A DNA stretch of 7,575 bases from Chloroflexota bacterium (GTDB taxonomy: Bacteria > Chloroflexota > Limnocylindria > Limnocylindrales > CSP1-4): assembly GCA_021789355.1 (NCBI GenBank), contig JAJYJR010000271.1:1-7575 (forward strand). The letters are read 5' to 3'. This document shows, one piece after another, positions 5,262-7,575 of this stretch. The notes beneath the pieces were generated by a model. That model did no database searches. It saw only the letters and a program-made list of their open reading frames with translations, and was not told where the DNA came from. The position numbers and the translations under genes were made by a program. Within the stretch, counting starts at the first letter, position 1; every line of letters begins with the position of its first letter.

Positions 5262-5879
5262 ATGCGCTCCGGCCAGCCTCCAGCTCGACTCTGCCTGGCG
5301 CTCCAGCGGCGGCCCGAGGACGTCTTCGAGCCCGGGTACGTGGCCGAGGCGCCGTTCCTACGCTTCGTCGCGTACGCCGAGCAGCGGCGCATCTTCGGCT
5401 GGGTACGACTGCAGGCGGATCGCCTCACCGATCTGCTCAATGCCCACGACGAGCTGCTGCTGACCGATGTCGAGCTTGAGGGCCTCGTCGATGGCATCAC
5501 CCGGGCGGAGGACGAGGTTGTCCTGCAGCGTCGTGATCTGATCGCGGTGCACGCCAGCGGCCCTCGCGGCGCCGAGGCGCGCCGGCGGCGAACCCGCACC
5601 TACGCGATCACCGTCCAGGCCGGGAGCTTCCTGATCGGCGGCCTCCTGCATGCGCCCATGGGCGTCAACCCGCTGGTCGACTTCTACGAGCGCCCGCCGT
5701 TGGTCCCCCTGACCGACGCCTGGATCGAGTTCTGGTCGGGGGGCCAGCGCAGGTTGGACCTCTGGAGCGGCACGCTCATCGTCAACCGCGATCAGGCGCA
5801 GGTCGTGCGGCCGGTCACCGAGAGCGACCTGGCCGAGGGGCTGATGGTCCCCGCCGTGATGGGACGGTCTGGCTACTGA
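5262..5879 (+). CDS. Conserved-looking protein of unknown function with an internal domain duplication
   Basis: I do not recognise this 205-residue protein with certainty. It has no signal peptide and no membrane helix. Two segments look like copies of one domain. LTDLLNAHDELLLTDVELE (55-73) aligns without gaps to LVDFYERPPLVPLTDAWIE (138-156), sharing L, D, the LTD core and a final E. Each is preceded by a strand with a glycine (FGWVRL, IGGLLH) and followed by an RD-containing strand (QRRDLIAV 89-96, VNRDQAQV 174-181). The halves are joined by an arginine-rich linker (GAEARRRRTRTY, 103-114). The ATG at 5262 is the only well-placed start, but the first 30 residues look less constrained, so a later start is possible. 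It lies between the ATPase and the muramidase, apparently as its own transcription unit. Confidence 0.72.
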   Translation: MRSGQPPARLCLALQRRPEDVFEPGYVAEAPFLRFVAYAEQRRIFGWVRLQADRLTDLLNAHDELLLTDVELEGLVDGITRAEDEVVLQRRDLIAVHASGPRGAEARRRRTRTYAITVQAGSFLIGGLLHAPMGVNPLVDFYERPPLVPLTDAWIEFWSGGQRRLDLWSGTLIVNRDQAQVVRPVTESDLAEGLMVPAVMGRSGY

Positions 5880-5914
5880 CAGGCGTCGGTGCGGCTTGGT
5901 AGCATTCGCCAAGC
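5876..5914 (+). promoter_or_regulatory. Promoter with inverted repeat for the GH25 muramidase gene
   Basis: CTGACA (5876-5881, 5 of 6 to consensus, overlapping the preceding stop codon) and TAGCAT (5900-5905) are 18 bp apart. A perfect 6-bp inverted repeat, GCTTGG (5894-5899) and CCAAGC (5909-5914), encloses the -10 box in its 9-base centre. It could be an operator, or, as RNA, a weak terminator hairpin for the upstream gene. A start near 5912 would give a leader of about 130 bases. Confidence 0.42.
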
Positions 5915-6040
5915 TTCGTCTCAACGCCCGCGGTCCCGGGGGCCCCGTGCCTACCCTCGGTGCCGGGTGGGGGCGACCGCGTTCGGCCGGTCTTCGCGGC
6001 GCGGCCCTCTCGTCCAGACCAGGAGCACGGGGGAAACCGA
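5915..6040 (+). other. Long GC-rich untranslated leader of the muramidase gene
   Basis: No convincing ORF fills this stretch. It contains G/C runs (CCCGGGGGCCCC near 5935-5946) and ends with a ribosome site, GGGGGA (6029-6034) 6 bases before the ATG. AGGAG at 6021-6025 is too far away to be the main site. A structured leader is possible, but I could not match it to a known riboswitch. Confidence 0.3.
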
Positions 6041-7575
6041 ATGCAGCGCGTGCATCGCCGGTGTCTCCCGGCTATCGTGGCATGGTTCCTGGCGCTGGCC
6101 CTGGTCCCGCTCGTGACGAGCGCCGTGGCCGCCGACACCGGGTACGCCACGAACTGCACCGTCCACCTCAGGGCATCGCCCTCGACGTCCGCCGTGTCGC
6201 TCGTGAGCATGCCCGCGGGCACCGTCGTCACCGCCACCGGCACGGTCCCGGGTGGGTCCTGGTCGGCCACCTGCGTCACGGCCGTCTCGGGAAGCACCTG
6301 GTACGCGATCACCGCGGTCAACGGTGCGAGCGTGTCCTCCCTGTTCGGGGTGAGCGTGGCGTACGCCGCCACCGGGCTCTTCCAGCCCTCGACGTCGCCG
6401 CCGCCGACGCCCCCCGTCTACCTCGAGGGAATGGACGTCAGCCACTACCAGGGGACGATCAACTGGCCGGCCGTCGCCAGCACCGGGAAACGCTTCGTGG
6501 TGATGAAGGTCACCGAGGGCCAGGCCTACGTTGATCCGACCTACGCCGCCAATCACGCCTCCGCCCGCCCGGCCGGGTTGCTGGTCTCGGCGTATCACTT
6601 CGCCAACCCGTCGAGCTCCGCGAACGACGCGGTCCTCCAGGCCGACTGGTTCGTCAACAACGCGTACCTGCTTCCCGGCGACCTGGTCCCGGCGCTCGAT
6701 CTCGAGCAGACCGGCGGGCTGTCCACGGCCGCGCTGCAGGCATGGGTCGGCGCGTGGCTCGGCGAGGTCTACGCGAAGCTCGGGGTGCGCCCCATGATCT
6801 ACACCAGCCCGACCTTCTGGACGAACTACATGGGCGACACGTCGATGTTCGCCGACGCGGGCTACTCGGTCCTGTGGATCGCCCACTGGGGGACCACCAG
6901 CCCGAGGGTTCCCGCCAACAACTGGGGCGGGCACGGCTGGACGTTCTGGCAGTACTCCAACTGCGGCACCGTGCTGGGGATCTCCGGCTGCGTCGACCTC
7001 GATCGGTACAACGGCACGGACCTGTCGCCGGTCTCGTTCAACTACACGTACGTCCCTCCGCCCACCGTCACGCCCCCCAACGCGCCTCCCGTCCTCGCCG
7101 CGATCGCGCCGACCACCGCCCCGGCCGGCGGCGGTGACCTGACCGTCGCGATCCAGGGTGCGGACTTCGCCTCCGGCGTCTCCACCGCCTACTGGAACGG
7201 GACGGCGCTGGCCACCTCGTACGTCTCGCCGACGCAGCTCACCGCGGTCGTGCCGGCCGCCCTGACCGCCGCGCCCGGGACGGGCTCCGTCACGGTCCTC
7301 AATCAGCCCCCGGGCGGTGGCTCCAGCGTTCCCGCGGCCTTCACCGTCACGGTCCCCGCTGCGCGGCTCGGCCTCACGGCGAGCACGAACGTCGTCGCCT
7401 GGGGTCAGCCCGTGACGCTGGATGTCCAGGTTGTGGCATCGGGCGCGAACCGCACGGTGACCCTGCAGCGCATGCAGCAGAACGAGTCCCAGTGGTCGGA
7501 CATCGCCACCGCCACCACCGACGGCTCCGGCCATGCCACGTTCACCTACACCCCGCCCGTCAACACGCAGTTCCA
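6041..7575 (+). CDS. Secreted GH25 muramidase (lysozyme) with SH3, IPT/TIG and Ig-like domains (3' partial)
   Basis: The enzyme is predicted to cut the beta-1,4 bond between N-acetylmuramic acid and N-acetylglucosamine in peptidoglycan outside the cell. The 511 visible residues run off the window. Residues 1-31 are a signal peptide (RR, a hydrophobic stretch, TSAVAA). Residues 35-112 form a bacterial SH3-like region with a possible C39-C78 disulfide. A proline-rich linker (115-126) leads to the GH25 domain (about 128-335): MDVSHYQG with D132, ALDLEQT with the catalytic pair D220/E222, IYTSPTFW, LWIAHW, FWQYS, and VDLDRYNG near a C308-C317 pair. A second proline linker precedes an IPT/TIG domain (about 349-438), then an Ig-like domain from about 440. 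The start is supported by the ribosome site and the signal peptide. Such enzymes serve cell-wall remodelling or lysis of other bacteria. No phage genes are nearby. Confidence 0.9.
   Translation, partial: MQRVHRRCLPAIVAWFLALALVPLVTSAVAADTGYATNCTVHLRASPSTSAVSLVSMPAGTVVTATGTVPGGSWSATCVTAVSGSTWYAITAVNGASVSSLFGVSVAYAATGLFQPSTSPPPTPPVYLEGMDVSHYQGTINWPAVASTGKRFVVMKVTEGQAYVDPTYAANHASARPAGLLVSAYHFANPSSSANDAVLQADWFVNNAYLLPGDLVPALDLEQTGGLSTAALQAWVGAWLGEVYAKLGVRPMIYTSPTFWTNYMGDTSMFADAGYSVLWIAHWGTTSPRVPANNWGGHGWTFWQYSNCGTVLGISGCVDLDRYNGTDLSPVSFNYTYVPPPTVTPPNAPPVLAAIAPTTAPAGGGDLTVAIQGADFASGVSTAYWNGTALATSYVSPTQLTAVVPAALTAAPGTGSVTVLNQPPGGGSSVPAAFTVTVPAARLGLTASTNVVAWGQPVTLDVQVVASGANRTVTLQRMQQNESQWSDIATATTDGSGHATFTYTPPVNTQF

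Noticed and set aside
5915..6040. A cyclic di-AMP (ydaO-type) riboswitch before the wall hydrolase gene
   Set aside because: Only the GGGGGAAACC near the start codon is reminiscent. The other conserved blocks and room for the full fold are absent.
5896..6534. A 212-codon + strand frame overlapping the muramidase start
   Set aside because: It has an Arg/His/Gly-rich composition with no domain and conflicts with the well-supported frame from 6041.
5951..7534. A 527-codon open frame on the minus strand
   Set aside because: It is antisense to the GH25 gene, whose signal peptide, catalytic motifs and accessory domains are clear. The minus-strand product is low-complexity Gly/Arg/Asp-rich sequence.

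Overview
This is a GC-rich (by eye about 70% G+C) bacterial chromosomal window with eight protein-coding genes, two of them cut by the window edges. No phage structural genes, transposases, tRNA, rRNA or CRISPR repeats were seen. High GC, short leaderless-looking promoters next to start codons, and a set of small soil-type genes suggest a high-GC Gram-positive-type bacterium. Chloroflexota (Limnocylindria-like) or Actinomycetota are my best guesses. This is inference, because no marker gene is present.

Positions 1-1574 hold the end of a glyoxylate/hydroxypyruvate operon on the + strand: a hydroxypyruvate isomerase (5' end missing) followed 15 bases later by tartronate semialdehyde reductase. 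Together they interconvert hydroxypyruvate, tartronate semialdehyde and glycerate. After the reductase come a short hairpin and a good Shine-Dalgarno sequence that leads only into a 10-codon ORF, perhaps a leader or the remnant of a third gene.

Positions 1677-3452 hold four small genes. A cupin (+) converges on a zinc-ribbon protein (-). The zinc-ribbon gene is translationally coupled (ATGA overlap) to an upstream MarR-type regulator. Across a 279-base divergent region lies a small free-standing protein resembling EF-Tu domain 2 (+). The divergent region carries a promoter for each side, a palindrome or inverted repeat overlapping each -10 box, and a 21-bp tandem repeat.

Positions 3552-5027 hold an orphan P-loop ATPase of the ATPase_2/DUF234 type with a PD-(D/E)XK-like nuclease motif near its C-terminus. 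Its promoter carries two related 10-bp palindromes, and a 14-bp direct repeat lies on either side of the gene. It is the most interesting locus for a possible mobile or defence-type function, but nothing here proves that function.

Positions 5262-5879 encode a 205-aa protein that I cannot name and that appears to be built from two copies of one domain. Positions 6041-7575 encode a secreted GH25 muramidase: signal peptide, SH3-like domain, GH25 catalytic domain, IPT/TIG domain and the start of an Ig-like domain, running off the window. Four genes (cupin, MarR, ATPase, 205-aa protein) have no Shine-Dalgarno but a -10-like box 6-9 bases before the ATG. The other genes whose starts are visible (reductase, zinc ribbon, EF-like, GH25) have purine-rich ribosome binding sites, so the genome appears to use both leaderless and SD-led initiation.
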